DNA of 20,902 nt, from contig JBGSOQ010000089.1 in NCBI GenBank assembly GCA_041739035.1, forward strand, positions 1 through 20,902, read 5' to 3'. The notes below the pieces were generated by a model. That model was not told where the DNA came from. It made no database searches and saw nothing but the letters and a program-made list of their open reading frames with translations. The position numbers and the translations under genes were made by a program. The stretch comes from XYD12-FULL-36-8 sp041739035. GTDB taxonomy: Bacteria; Bacteroidota; Ignavibacteria; Ignavibacteriales; Ignavibacteriaceae. This document shows positions 8,488 to 16,608 of the stretch, in pieces (positions within the stretch are counted from its first letter, which is position 1; every line of letters starts with the position of its first letter).

Positions 8488-8519
8488 CAAACTTAGCACT
8501 ATTTTATTATATAAACAAG
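8488..8519 (-). promoter_or_regulatory. Candidate Bacteroidetes-type promoter of the rimP-pnp operon
   Basis: On the minus strand CTTG (8519-8516) is separated by 20 bases from TAAGTTTG (8495-8488). The known Bacteroidetes primary-sigma consensus is TTTG, 19-21 bases, TAnnTTTG, so this matches 3 of 4 and 6 of 6 fixed positions. Initiation just downstream would give a leader of about 30-40 bases containing the hairpin at 8461-8477. A TATAAT-like sequence also lies between the two boxes. Support is motif only. Confidence 0.35.
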
Positions 8520-8605
8520 AAAGTACTCCAGTAATTACTTTAAACTATTATTTCTTAGAGCCAAATTAGTTATTTTAAGCCCTCTAAAATTATAGGAGCA
8601 CAAAA

Positions 8606-10303
8606 TTGAAAAAAAAACATCAATTCAATCTTATTTCAACAGCCATCACACTTTTTCTTTTAATCTTTGCTGGTTGTACAACAAATGAGGACAAAATGAC
8701 TGAAGAACTTAAAACATTCATAACAAATTTCGAAAATAAAGCGGCCTCAGCTTACAAGGATTACGCCTTGGCTTACTTTGATGCTACAATCTCGGGTAAA
8801 ACTGAAGATTATGACAGATCATCTGAACTGCAAATTAAATACAACAAAATTTATTCTGATAAGGATGACTTTGCAATTTTGAAGAAGATCAAAGAATCAA
8901 ATTCTATTAAAGATGAAATTCTTAATCGCCAGCTTGATGTTCTTTACCGTGCCTACAGTAAATACCAGGTGGATGAAAAGAAACTTGAAGCAATTGTTAA
9001 GCTTGCGACTGAAATAGAAAACCGTTACTCGACCTTTAGAGCTGAGGTTGGTGGAAAGAAGTTGACAGATAATCAAATAGAAGAAACCCTGAAGAGTTCG
9101 ACAGATTCGCAAATTCTAAAAGATACCTGGCTGGCGAGTAAAAAAATTGGGAGTGTTGTTGCCGATGATATTTTGAAATTGGTTAACATGAGAAATGAAA
9201 CTGCCCGCGAATTGGGCTACTCAAATTACCATGAAATGAGTTTGAAGTTGGCTGAACAAGATCCAAAAGAAGTTGAGGCTATTTTTGATGATCTGTACGA
9301 AAGAACAAAAGATGTTTTTGCTCAAGTTAAAAATGACATGGATGATTTTCTATCAAAACGTTATCAGGTTTCAAAAGATCAACTAATGCCCTGGCATTAT
9401 CAAAATAGATTTTTTCAAGAAGCGCCTAAAATATATAAGGTTGATTTGGACAGCTATTATAAGAACAAAGATATTGTTGAATTAACACAAAAATATTTTG
9501 CCGGCATCGGATTACAGATCGACGACATGATTGCAAAAAGCGATTTGTTTGAGAAGGAAGGAAAATATCAGCATGCATACTGTACAGATATTGACAGGTT
9601 GGGTGACGTGAGAGTTGTATGTAACGTTAAACCCAACTATAATTGGATGGGAACAATGCTTCACGAGTACGGTCACGCAGTGTACAGCAAAAACATTGAT
9701 AGGAATTTACCATGGGTTTTGAGAGAAGAAGCCCACACTTTTACAACAGAAGCAATTGCGATGTTGTTCGGTAGATTTGCATCGAACCCGCAATGGCTTG
9801 TTGATGTTGTCGGGATTTCGCAAATGGAAAAAGAAAAAGTGGCGGATGCAAGCTTTAATTCTTTACGGCTTGAGCAATTAGTATTCAGCCGTTGGGCACA
9901 AGTTGTTTACAGATTTGAAAAGAGTATGTATGAAAACCCGGATCAAGATTTGAATAAGCTTTGGTGGGATTTGGTTGAGAAATATCAATTGCTAAAACGC
10001 CCCGAGAATAGAATCGAACCCGATTGGGCATCTAAGATTCACATTGCGCTGTATCCGGCATATTATCATAATTACATGTTGGGCGAACTATTGGCGTCTC
10101 AGTTATCTTTTTATATAAATAAAAATCTGCTTAACTCAAACGATCCGATGAATCAAAGCTTTAATGGGAAGACTGCAGTTGGAAAATATTTGAAAGATAA
10201 AATATTTTCCGTTGGCAGCAGGCTTTATTGGAACGATATGGTTGAGAAAGCCACCGGAGAAAAATTAACTGCCAAATATTACGCACAGCAGTTTATAAAA
10301 TAG
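8606..10303 (+). CDS. Exported zinc metallopeptidase, M2 (ACE-like) family, lipoprotein
   Basis: Probably a surface or periplasmic dipeptidase/oligopeptidase. An N-terminal lipoprotein signal ends in FAGC (Cys24), so the mature protein would be lipid-anchored. The zinc site is HEYGH at 353-357. About 25 residues later comes a Glu (E382) in REEAHTFTTEAIAM. That spacing and the LPWVLREEA context resemble angiotensin-converting-enzyme-type M2 peptidases more than M3 oligopeptidases. The RNETARELGYSNYHEMSLKL helix (about 196-215) also fits M2. Length (565) is normal for bacterial M2 proteins. The start is TTG at 8606, supported by AGGAG seven bases upstream. It diverges from the rimP operon and is monocistronic. 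No clear terminator was seen downstream (10304-10365). M3 family is the main alternative. Confidence 0.85.
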   Translation: MKKKHQFNLISTAITLFLLIFAGCTTNEDKMTEELKTFITNFENKAASAYKDYALAYFDATISGKTEDYDRSSELQIKYNKIYSDKDDFAILKKIKESNSIKDEILNRQLDVLYRAYSKYQVDEKKLEAIVKLATEIENRYSTFRAEVGGKKLTDNQIEETLKSSTDSQILKDTWLASKKIGSVVADDILKLVNMRNETARELGYSNYHEMSLKLAEQDPKEVEAIFDDLYERTKDVFAQVKNDMDDFLSKRYQVSKDQLMPWHYQNRFFQEAPKIYKVDLDSYYKNKDIVELTQKYFAGIGLQIDDMIAKSDLFEKEGKYQHAYCTDIDRLGDVRVVCNVKPNYNWMGTMLHEYGHAVYSKNIDRNLPWVLREEAHTFTTEAIAMLFGRFASNPQWLVDVVGISQMEKEKVADASFNSLRLEQLVFSRWAQVVYRFEKSMYENPDQDLNKLWWDLVEKYQLLKRPENRIEPDWASKIHIALYPAYYHNYMLGELLASQLSFYINKNLLNSNDPMNQSFNGKTAVGKYLKDKIFSVGSRLYWNDMVEKATGEKLTAKYYAQQFIK

Positions 10304-10365
10304 CACGGTGATAAAATGCATTCCAACCCGAGCCTAAAATTAAAGGGAAAAGAAGCAGCAGTTAA

Positions 10366-10614
10366 TTATGGTTTTAAGTCCTCAGGCGGTTCTTTCCCCG
10401 AAATATTAACTTGTGGTTTTGAAGGCCGATCAAATATTTTTGCAATAATAAATCCTGCAATTACACCAATTAACATCATAAGTGATATTAGTACAATTGC
10501 CGACATTGCAATTGACCAAGCTAAAAAATCTATCTGAATGATGTGCGTGTTTTGCGAAACGAAAATCGTGAAAAGCACGATTAAGGTTAAGAGAATGATT
10601 ACTTTTGCTTTCAT
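10366..10614 (-). CDS. LapA-domain (DUF1049) small inner-membrane protein
   Basis: An 82-residue protein with two transmembrane segments (about 4-19 and 36-60) separated by the QNTHIIQIDFLAW turn, the signature of the LapA/DUF1049 family. In Escherichia coli the related LapA works with LapB (YciM) in control of LPS assembly. Whether this protein does so is unknown, since no lapB lies nearby. The soluble C-terminus (about 62-82) is proline- and lysine-rich. The ATG at 10614 has GAGGAAT five bases upstream. It converges with the M2-like peptidase gene and diverges from the M64 peptidase gene. A TAnnTTTG-type motif (TACATTTG, minus strand, 10673-10666) lies about 50 bases upstream and may be its -7 box (weak). 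Confidence 0.8.
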   Translation of the reverse strand: MKAKVIILLTLIVLFTIFVSQNTHIIQIDFLAWSIAMSAIVLISLMMLIGVIAGFIIAKIFDRPSKPQVNISGKEPPEDLKP

Positions 10615-10692
10615 AAATTCCTCAACATTTAAAAACTATACTGCGAAGTTAAAGAAAGCTTAATTCAAATGTAACTTATTCAGCGCCTTGTC

Positions 10693-10723
10693 TTTCTAAT
10701 AATACAAAGTTACTTTAATTTTG
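10693..10723 (+). promoter_or_regulatory. Candidate Bacteroidetes-type promoter of the M64 peptidase gene
   Basis: TTTC (10693-10696), a 19-base spacer and TAATTTTG (10716-10723) match the Bacteroidetes TTTG/TAnnTTTG promoter pattern at 3 of 4 and 6 of 6 fixed positions. A start about 7 bases downstream would leave a leader of roughly 25 bases containing the AGGAG ribosome site at 10744-10748. Support is motif and position only. Confidence 0.35.
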
Positions 10724-10754
10724 ATTATCCTTCTTTCAAACTTAGGAGTTAACA

Positions 10755-12227
10755 ATGAAAATCATATCAGCGATCATTTTTTGCGCGGCAATTTTTACAA
10801 ATACATTTCCTCAGAGTTTTGTGCGCTTTGAGGATTATTTTGCTAACCAAACCCTTCGAATAGATTATCACCACATTGGAGATTCTAAGACAGAATTATT
10901 TACAATTGATAAAGTATATGAATACAGAATTTGGGCAGGCAGCACTAAAAACTTAATTGATAATTTCAACAATGGGAAATATTATGTAAAAGTGTATGAT
11001 GCGACTTCAAACAAATTAATCTTCTCTAAAGGATTTGATAGCTACTTCGGCGAATATCAAACAAGCGCAAATGCTTCAAAAGGAATTAAAAAAGCTTACC
11101 ACGAGTCTGCACTCATTCCTTTTCCGAAGGAAAAGATAAAATTCTCGATCGAAAAGCGAAATTCAGAAAATAATCTCAACGAGATTTTATGGACTGAAAT
11201 TGATCCGGGAGATGTCATGATTATCAAAGATAAAATATCAGATAAAGATGTTAAGGTGTTTAAGTCTGTTTATAACGGCGATCCGCAAACAAAAGTTGAT
11301 GTTGCAATAATCGGCGAAGGTTACACCGAAAATGAACTTGGGAAATTCAGAACTGATCTTGAAAAGTTCAGTCAAATTCTGTTCACACAAGAACCTTATA
11401 AATCCAACAAAGAGAAGTTTAACATTTACGGAGTTTACAAACCTTCGGAAGAAAGCGGCACAGACGAACCGCCGGCAGATATTTTTAAGAATACTGTACT
11501 TAATTCTACATTTAATTCACTTGGTTCAGAAAGATATTTACTAACCGAAGATAATAAAACTCTTCGAGACCTTGCTGCACACGTTCCGTATGACGCTCTG
11601 TATATTATGGTGAATCATAAAAAGTATGGCGGCGGCGGAATTTATAATTGGAGTTGTACTTTCACCACGGATAATCAATGGCACAAATATCTTTTTCTTC
11701 ATGAGTTTGGACACTCATTTGCCGGCTTAGCCGATGAATACTACACCTCTGATACAGCGTATGAAGATTTCTTCAAACCAACTTTAGAGCCTGTTGAACC
11801 AAATATTACAGTACTTCTCGATACAACAAATGTCAAATGGAAAAAATGGATTTCTGCAGGTATTGGATTGCCAAGTTACTGGGAAAAGAAGGAATTTGAA
11901 GAAATGGATTACAAATGGCAAGCGGAACGCAGAGCACTCAACAGCAAAGTCGCAGAACTAAAAAGAAATCGAGTACCGAAACAAGAAATATTAAAAGCTG
12001 AGGAAGAATACAATCTAAAAGATAAACAGCATGCTGAAGTTGTTGATCGTTTTTTACAGAAAACGAAGAATTATCGAAAAGTTGGTGCATTTGAAGGCGC
12101 AGGTTATTTACCAAAAGGATTATATCGACCAATGATTGACTGCATTATGTTTTCAAAGGGTGATAAACCGTTCTGCAAAGTTTGTGAAGAGGCAATTTTG
12201 AAGGTGATTAATTTTTATTCGGAATAA
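10755..12227 (+). CDS. Secreted M64 family (IgA-peptidase-type) metallopeptidase
   Basis: A zinc endopeptidase of family M64. The family is named for an IgA protease, but most members have unknown substrates. A cleavable signal peptide is visible (residues 1 to about 20, MKIISAIIFCAAIFTNTFPQS). An N-terminal beta domain typical of the family follows (about 22-135). The catalytic domain begins at VDVAIIGEGYTENEL (181-195) and contains HEFGHSFAGLADEYY (316-330), with the HExxH zinc ligands at 316 and 320 and the Asp/Glu pair at 327-328. A charged helical segment (about 382-425) precedes VGAFEGAGYLPKGLYRP and a C-terminal FCKVCEEAI. The 490 residues are complete. The start has AGGAG six bases upstream. 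The gene stands alone, converging on the PBP gene with a large inverted repeat between them. Confidence 0.92.
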   Translation: MKIISAIIFCAAIFTNTFPQSFVRFEDYFANQTLRIDYHHIGDSKTELFTIDKVYEYRIWAGSTKNLIDNFNNGKYYVKVYDATSNKLIFSKGFDSYFGEYQTSANASKGIKKAYHESALIPFPKEKIKFSIEKRNSENNLNEILWTEIDPGDVMIIKDKISDKDVKVFKSVYNGDPQTKVDVAIIGEGYTENELGKFRTDLEKFSQILFTQEPYKSNKEKFNIYGVYKPSEESGTDEPPADIFKNTVLNSTFNSLGSERYLLTEDNKTLRDLAAHVPYDALYIMVNHKKYGGGGIYNWSCTFTTDNQWHKYLFLHEFGHSFAGLADEYYTSDTAYEDFFKPTLEPVEPNITVLLDTTNVKWKKWISAGIGLPSYWEKKEFEEMDYKWQAERRALNSKVAELKRNRVPKQEILKAEEEYNLKDKQHAEVVDRFLQKTKNYRKVGAFEGAGYLPKGLYRPMIDCIMFSKGDKPFCKVCEEAILKVINFYSE

Positions 12228-12240
12228 AAAATTTCAACCT

Positions 12241-12294
12241 ACAAACCCAGTTTCTTAAAACGGACAATTAGCTGCGCCGAGAAACTGGGTTTGT
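12241..12294. terminator. Long inverted repeat between convergent genes, probable bidirectional terminator
   Basis: ACAAACCCAGTTTCT (12241-12255) is perfectly complementary to AGAAACTGGGTTTGT (12280-12294), a 15-base stem around a 24-base loop. It lies 13 bases after the M64 stop and 7 bases before the PBP stop, which come from opposite strands. A short T-run (TTTGTTT) follows on plus and TTTGTAGG on minus. A terminator or transcript-end barrier is the simplest reading. The AAACCCAGTTTCT palindrome also looks like a dispersed intergenic repeat unit, but only one copy occurs here. Confidence 0.65.
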
Positions 12295-12301
12295 TTAAAT
12301 A

Positions 12302-14257
12302 TTACCAACCATAGAAAACATCGTAATGTTCTTCTTCAGCTGAATGTAAACGGCAAAGAAGTGGAAGATTTTCAAAGTTAACCTGATATAATTTTGTTTG
12401 CTTACAATATTCCGTTGCAAGCTCTCCGCTTTCTACACAAAGTAGTGTGTCGCCAACACTTATTGGTTGAATAAAGTCCGAATTCATATACGGAAATTTT
12501 TTCGAGATACTTGCCATCATTCTTCCCCAAATTGGTGCACAAACTGTCCCGCCGTATTGGAATCCTTTTGGTAACTTTTTTGATGGATTATCAAAACCAA
12601 CCCAAACTGCAGTTGAAAGTGACGGGGTGTAACCCACAAACCAGGCATCTGCATAGTTTTGTGTTGTTCCCGTTTTGCCTGCAGCATTACCATTATAAAA
12701 TTTTCTTACAGATTTTGCTGTACCATTGTTAACAACTGTTTCTAACGCAGTCGTTAATAAATATGTCGTCGCCGAATCGAGCACAATTCTTTTTTCATTT
12801 TGATTGCTGTAAATGACCCGGCTATTTTTATCTTCAATTTTTATAATAGCATAAGGTTCAGCATACCAGCCATCGCTTGCAAATACCGACATCGAAGCAG
12901 CCATTTCCAATGGTGAAACTTCTCCCGTTCCCAAAGCTATCGATGGATAAGAGGGAATGTTTGATTTAATCCCGAGTAAATGTGAGAATGAAACAATGGA
13001 ATCGGCAGAAGTTAATTCCGTAATTGCATGAGCAGCTGCAAGATTAATTGAATTCTCAATTGCTTCGATCATTGGAATCATTTTTCCAGAAAAAGAATTA
13101 TCAACATTAGATGGTTTCCATTCCCAGGGTTTTCCAGCATCAACCACTAGCGGAGAATCAAGCAACGGAGTTCCCAAAGTATAACCGATCGATAATAAAT
13201 ATCCGTACAAAAATGGTTTAAATGAAGAGCCTGGTTGCCGGCGAGTTTGTGTCGTTCGGTTTAGTCCACGTGATTCGGATTGTGAATTTCCTCCAATCAT
13301 GGTACGAATCATACCTGTTCCGGGTTCAACTGAGATTAATCCGACTTGAACATCTTTCATTGATTGGGGAAGATCACTCCATTGCCTTGTCACATCATCC
13401 TCAGCAGCCCTTTGCATATCGAAATTAAGTGTAGATGTAATCCGCAATTCATCTTTGCTTAACGTTAGCCCCATTTTCTGAACAATATTAACTGCTTCTT
13501 TTCGAACATGTTCAAGAAAATGTCTTCCAAAATTCTCATGAAGTTTTAAACCGAGTTCAGCCTTCTTTAATTTTTGAAATTCTGAGTTTGATAATTTCCC
13601 AACTTCAACAAGATTGTAAAGAACCTCATTTCTTCGTTTCAATAATTTATCGGGTGCTTTATTTGGATCATAGCCGTTTGGCGATTGAAGTAACCCAACT
13701 AATGTGGCACTTTCAATAAGATTAAGTTGATCAGGCGTTTTGCTAAAATATTCTTGCGATGCTGCCCAAATTCCATAGACACTATGACCAAAGTAAACAG
13801 TGTTCAAATAAAGGGTTAATATTTCATTTTTTGAAAAAGTTTTTTCGAGTTCTCTGGCAAGATCAATCTCAGATAGTTTGCGTGAAATGGTTTTTTCCTG
13901 TGATAAAAATAAATTTCTCGCAAGCTGCATCGTAATAGTGCTTCCGCCCTGTGTATTTCCGGTAATCGTATTCCACAAACCTCTTGCAAGTCCTTTTATT
14001 GAAACACCATCATGCTTATAGAAGTCTCTGTCCTCGGTTGCAACCAAACACTGAACAACATAACCCGAAACATTCGATAGATTTTTAACATCAACTCTTC
14101 GCTTCTCTCCGATGTATCCTATTAATTTCCCATCTGATGACAGAACATAGGATGAATAATCTAATTTAATCGGTGGCAGATCTTGAGGATGAACCTCGAT
14201 TACAAAAACCGAAATTAATAGTGAAATTACAACCGTATTTACTAAACTTTTAAACAT
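12302..14257 (-). CDS. Class A penicillin-binding protein (bifunctional transglycosylase/transpeptidase)
   Basis: Polymerises and cross-links peptidoglycan at the outer face of the inner membrane. An N-terminal membrane anchor spans about residues 5-22. The GT51 glycosyltransferase domain follows, with VATEDRDFYKHDG (catalytic Glu75), QGGSTITMQLARNL (103-116) and the RKLSEIDLARELE stretch (126-138). The transpeptidase domain carries SSFK (Ser344 to Lys347), SIN (403-405) and KTGTT (528-532). All three active-site motifs are intact, so both activities are expected. A short tail with several cysteines (607, 618, 635) follows. The 651 residues are a compact PBP1-type protein without extra C-terminal domains. 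No clear Shine-Dalgarno precedes the ATG at 14257. It may be read with the upstream alaX gene, but the spacer of 113 bases with repeat-like sequence argues against tight coupling. Confidence 0.95.
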   Translation of the reverse strand: MFKSLVNTVVISLLISVFVIEVHPQDLPPIKLDYSSYVLSSDGKLIGYIGEKRRVDVKNLSNVSGYVVQCLVATEDRDFYKHDGVSIKGLARGLWNTITGNTQGGSTITMQLARNLFLSQEKTISRKLSEIDLARELEKTFSKNEILTLYLNTVYFGHSVYGIWAASQEYFSKTPDQLNLIESATLVGLLQSPNGYDPNKAPDKLLKRRNEVLYNLVEVGKLSNSEFQKLKKAELGLKLHENFGRHFLEHVRKEAVNIVQKMGLTLSKDELRITSTLNFDMQRAAEDDVTRQWSDLPQSMKDVQVGLISVEPGTGMIRTMIGGNSQSESRGLNRTTQTRRQPGSSFKPFLYGYLLSIGYTLGTPLLDSPLVVDAGKPWEWKPSNVDNSFSGKMIPMIEAIENSINLAAAHAITELTSADSIVSFSHLLGIKSNIPSYPSIALGTGEVSPLEMAASMSVFASDGWYAEPYAIIKIEDKNSRVIYSNQNEKRIVLDSATTYLLTTALETVVNNGTAKSVRKFYNGNAAGKTGTTQNYADAWFVGYTPSLSTAVWVGFDNPSKKLPKGFQYGGTVCAPIWGRMMASISKKFPYMNSDFIQPISVGDTLLCVESGELATEYCKQTKLYQVNFENLPLLCRLHSAEEEHYDVFYGW

Positions 14258-14280
14258 TAAAATGATAATTGATAATCCTA

Positions 14281-14370
14281 CTGTTAGACTTTATTCAGAG
14301 ATAATTGTTTCAGGAGGGTCAGGCTGACAAAACAATCAATCATTCCCCGTGGAGTCCTTCGGACAGTCAT
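14281..14370. repeat. Repeat-like spacer with small inverted and tandem repeats
   Basis: The region between alaX and the PBP gene holds GTCAG-G-CTGAC (14319-14329), GTCC-TTC-GGAC (14354-14364) and a tandem CAGTCATT CAGTCATT overlapping the alaX stop. Such short palindromes with TGTCAGCCTGA- and CGAAGGACT-like text resemble decayed REP-type intergenic repeats common in this phylum (inference). No matching second copy occurs in this window. Confidence 0.3.
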
Positions 14371-14808
14371 TCAGTCATTCAACTTAAATCTCAACCGCAG
14401 CACACCATTCTCAAAGTTTGAGGAAATTATTCTAAACCCGCCAATTTCTTTTGTGGATGAGACATGCTTGCCAATACACGGACACGCATCATAATCGCCA
14501 ATCTTGATTATTCTAATGTTATCGCCGGCTTGATCCGGAAGCTTATCTAAAGAAAAATCTTTAAGAGCTTCCTCCCTTGGGAGGAAGTTTTCTGTCACTG
14601 CAAGATTTTGATTGATAATTTGATTCACTTTGCTTTCAATTTCAACCTGTTCGGCTGCCGTTAATTCGCGTTCAAAATGATAATCGCATTTAGATTTTTT
14701 CTTCTCGATGTGGGCGCTGAATGATCGGCCTTTGTTAAACATTCTTACCATTGTTTGATTTAGAATGTGCTCAGCGCTGTGCATTCGCGGATCGTATTCT
14801 TTATTCAT
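14371..14808 (-). CDS. AlaX-like alanyl-tRNA editing protein
   Basis: A free-standing homologue of the alanyl-tRNA synthetase editing domain, expected to hydrolyse Ser-tRNA(Ala) or Gly-tRNA(Ala) in trans. The zinc-binding motifs are both visible: HSAEH at residues 10-14 and CIGKH at 111-115 (HxxxH and CxxxH). GGFRIIS follows, as in the AlaRS editing core. At 145 residues it is a minimal form that lacks the N-terminal strands of larger AlaX types. The ATG at 14808 lacks a clear Shine-Dalgarno. The upstream spacer to rsgA (14809-14926) is AT-rich and holds no feature I can name. Substrate specificity cannot be assigned from sequence alone. Confidence 0.88.
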   Translation of the reverse strand: MNKEYDPRMHSAEHILNQTMVRMFNKGRSFSAHIEKKKSKCDYHFERELTAAEQVEIESKVNQIINQNLAVTENFLPREEALKDFSLDKLPDQAGDNIRIIKIGDYDACPCIGKHVSSTKEIGGFRIISSNFENGVLRLRFKLND

Positions 14809-14926
14809 TTTATTTTAATCATTGATATAATAAAACAACTTTTTTAAGGAATTTAACACTAAAAACATGGCTATAATTTACAAAACCAATTCTGAGGTTA
14901 TTAACAGATTTGATTGACCTTATGAG

Positions 14927-16030
14927 CTATCCTTTATCTTTTTTATGCTTCATCACTGAATGTATAAATTTACCAAATTTTTTATCCTTCTGCCGCTTTT
15001 CAAAATATGACATTTCATTGTACAAAGATTCTTTTAGCATTTTTATATAATTCTGATAACGTTCTTTAGAAATGGTTCCTTCTTCCAAACCCTTTAAAAT
15101 TGTACAACCTTCCTCAATTGTATGGGTACAATCAGTAAATCGACATTGGTTTGCTAAATCTGCTATTTCGTTAAATGTATCATCAAGACCTGATTCGGCT
15201 GAAATTATTCCGAGTTCACGCATTCCAGGATTATCGACTATCATTGCGTCATTTTCTAAAATGATTAATTCGCGCCGTGAAGTCGTGTGTCGTCCTCTTC
15301 CGTCCTTTTCTCTGATTGGCTGAGTTTTATATAATTCCTGATGTATTAGATTATTTAACAATGTGGTTTTGCCAACACCAGATGAACCAAGCAAACAATA
15401 AGTTTCGAATGGATGAAAATATGTTTTAATAATTTCTATGTCTGTTACTTTGTTGTTGCTGAATGTTGCGATACTAATGTTCGGAACTATTCTATAAATA
15501 TCATTTTTCTTTTTTTCTATTTCATCTTGGTTGACAAGATCGCTTATACTTAAGAATATAATTGGGGTAATGTTATTCTCATTTATCATTACTAGGTAAC
15601 GTTCTAGTCTTCTAAGGTTGTAATTAGAATCCAGAGATTGCACAATTATTGCCTTATCAATATTGGCGGCGATAAGCTGATATTCAATTTTTTTGCCTGA
15701 TGTTTTTCTTATTAGCAGTGATTTTCGAGGTAGGATTTCATGAATTATGGCAAATGAATCTTCATCAAATAACTGTACATATACCCAATCACCAACCGTC
15801 GGAAAATCCAATGATGAATCAGATTCGAATAAAAATTTTCCTGTGAGCTCAGCATAAATATCATTTTTGCCATTTGAGACAACAAAACTATTCTTGTTTA
15901 CGGTAATTATTCTGGCAATCTGAAATTCATTCAATTTCGTGAGATCAATTTCATTTTGAAGCCATTTATCAAATCCCAATTTTTCTAAGCAATCTGGTAT
16001 TTTGTTCATAAAATTTTGGAAACTTTTCAA
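14927..16030 (-). CDS. rsgA: RsgA-like circularly permuted GTPase (30S maturation) with atypical G4 motif
   Basis: RsgA is a 30S-stimulated GTPase that acts late in small-subunit assembly. Order is OB-fold (about 35-105), then a circularly permuted G domain. The G4 position comes first (SISD at 161-164), then G1 GSSGVGKT (215-222), the G2-region RHTTSRRE (247-254) and G3 DNPG (266-269). A zinc-finger domain with C296, C301, H303 and C309 follows, then a helical tail. G4 is normally NKxD or TKxD, and here the Lys is replaced by Ile while Asp is kept, so guanine recognition may differ. The 367 residues are at the long end, with an N-terminal extension. The first codon is TTG (16030); the ATG at residue 8 (16009) is an alternative, and neither has a clear ribosome site. 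Confidence 0.9.
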   Translation of the reverse strand: MKSFQNFMNKIPDCLEKLGFDKWLQNEIDLTKLNEFQIARIITVNKNSFVVSNGKNDIYAELTGKFLFESDSSLDFPTVGDWVYVQLFDEDSFAIIHEILPRKSLLIRKTSGKKIEYQLIAANIDKAIIVQSLDSNYNLRRLERYLVMINENNITPIIFLSISDLVNQDEIEKKKNDIYRIVPNISIATFSNNKVTDIEIIKTYFHPFETYCLLGSSGVGKTTLLNNLIHQELYKTQPIREKDGRGRHTTSRRELIILENDAMIVDNPGMRELGIISAESGLDDTFNEIADLANQCRFTDCTHTIEEGCTILKGLEEGTISKERYQNYIKMLKESLYNEMSYFEKRQKDKKFGKFIHSVMKHKKDKG

Positions 16031-16101
16031 CTTATTTCAGCCAAAATGAATTTTTCGTTTTCTTAATACAACTAGTTCAGACCAAATCAACAAACAAGAT
16101 T

Positions 16102-16608
16102 CTACCACTTATTAAAATGCACTTTTTCAGTTTTGTATCTTTCGTCTGCAATAGGATTTTCTGAAGGATACCCTAATGAAACCATCGAAATGGGAATTAC
16201 ATATTCGGGTAGATTGAATATTTTCTGTAAGCCCGATATGGTTTCCTTAGTTGGATAGACGCCAATCCAGCAGGAACCCAAACCAACTCCATGTGCCCAA
16301 AGCATTAAATTTTGAGTTGCCGCAGAACAATTTTGCTGGATGTAATCAATATTTTTTTCAAGATTATAGTCTCCGCAAATCAAAATTGCTGCCTGAGCAG
16401 ATTTTAACATCTCCTGCGGAATTATTTTAAAAATCTCATCGAGCTTTTCTCTTTGATTTATAACCACAAACTGCCACGCTTGATTATTCATTGCCGATGG
16501 TGCATACATTGCCGACTTCAAAAGTTCATCAATAACTCCAGCCGGTATTTCCTTTTCTGAATATTTTCTAATACTTCTTCTATTTAAGATTGCGCTAAAA
16601 AGGTCCAT
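16102..16608 (-). CDS. Nitroreductase family FMN flavoprotein
   Basis: A cytoplasmic NAD(P)H-dependent FMN enzyme of the nitroreductase superfamily; the physiological substrate is unknown. Motifs: RRSIRKY (10-16, FMN phosphate binding), APSAMNNQAW (36-45), GLGSCWIGVYP (109-119), GYPSE (147-151) and a C-terminal ERYKTEKVHFNKW. The 168 residues are a small complete member. The ATG at 16608 has GAGGTG about 8 bases upstream. A TAAATTTG motif (minus strand, 16645-16638) lies 30 bases upstream, but no good partner box was found. It diverges from the sigma factor gene. Confidence 0.9.
   Translation of the reverse strand: MDLFSAILNRRSIRKYSEKEIPAGVIDELLKSAMYAPSAMNNQAWQFVVINQREKLDEIFKIIPQEMLKSAQAAILICGDYNLEKNIDYIQQNCSAATQNLMLWAHGVGLGSCWIGVYPTKETISGLQKIFNLPEYVIPISMVSLGYPSENPIADERYKTEKVHFNKW

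Noticed and set aside
8501..8515. TATAAT-like box as an E. coli style -10 for the rimP operon
   Set aside because: No matching TTGACA at 16-18 bases, and AT-rich DNA gives many such boxes. The Bacteroidetes-type pair fits better.
10316..10537. Plus-strand 73-codon reading frame starting with ATG after the M2-like peptidase gene
   Set aside because: It lies antisense to the clear LapA-domain gene, has no Shine-Dalgarno and no recognisable protein pattern.
11880..12030. Charged helical insert in the M64 peptidase as a novel domain
   Set aside because: A similar Lys/Glu-rich helical segment before the VGAFEGAGY motif is, from memory, common in bacterial M64 proteins, so it is not unusual.
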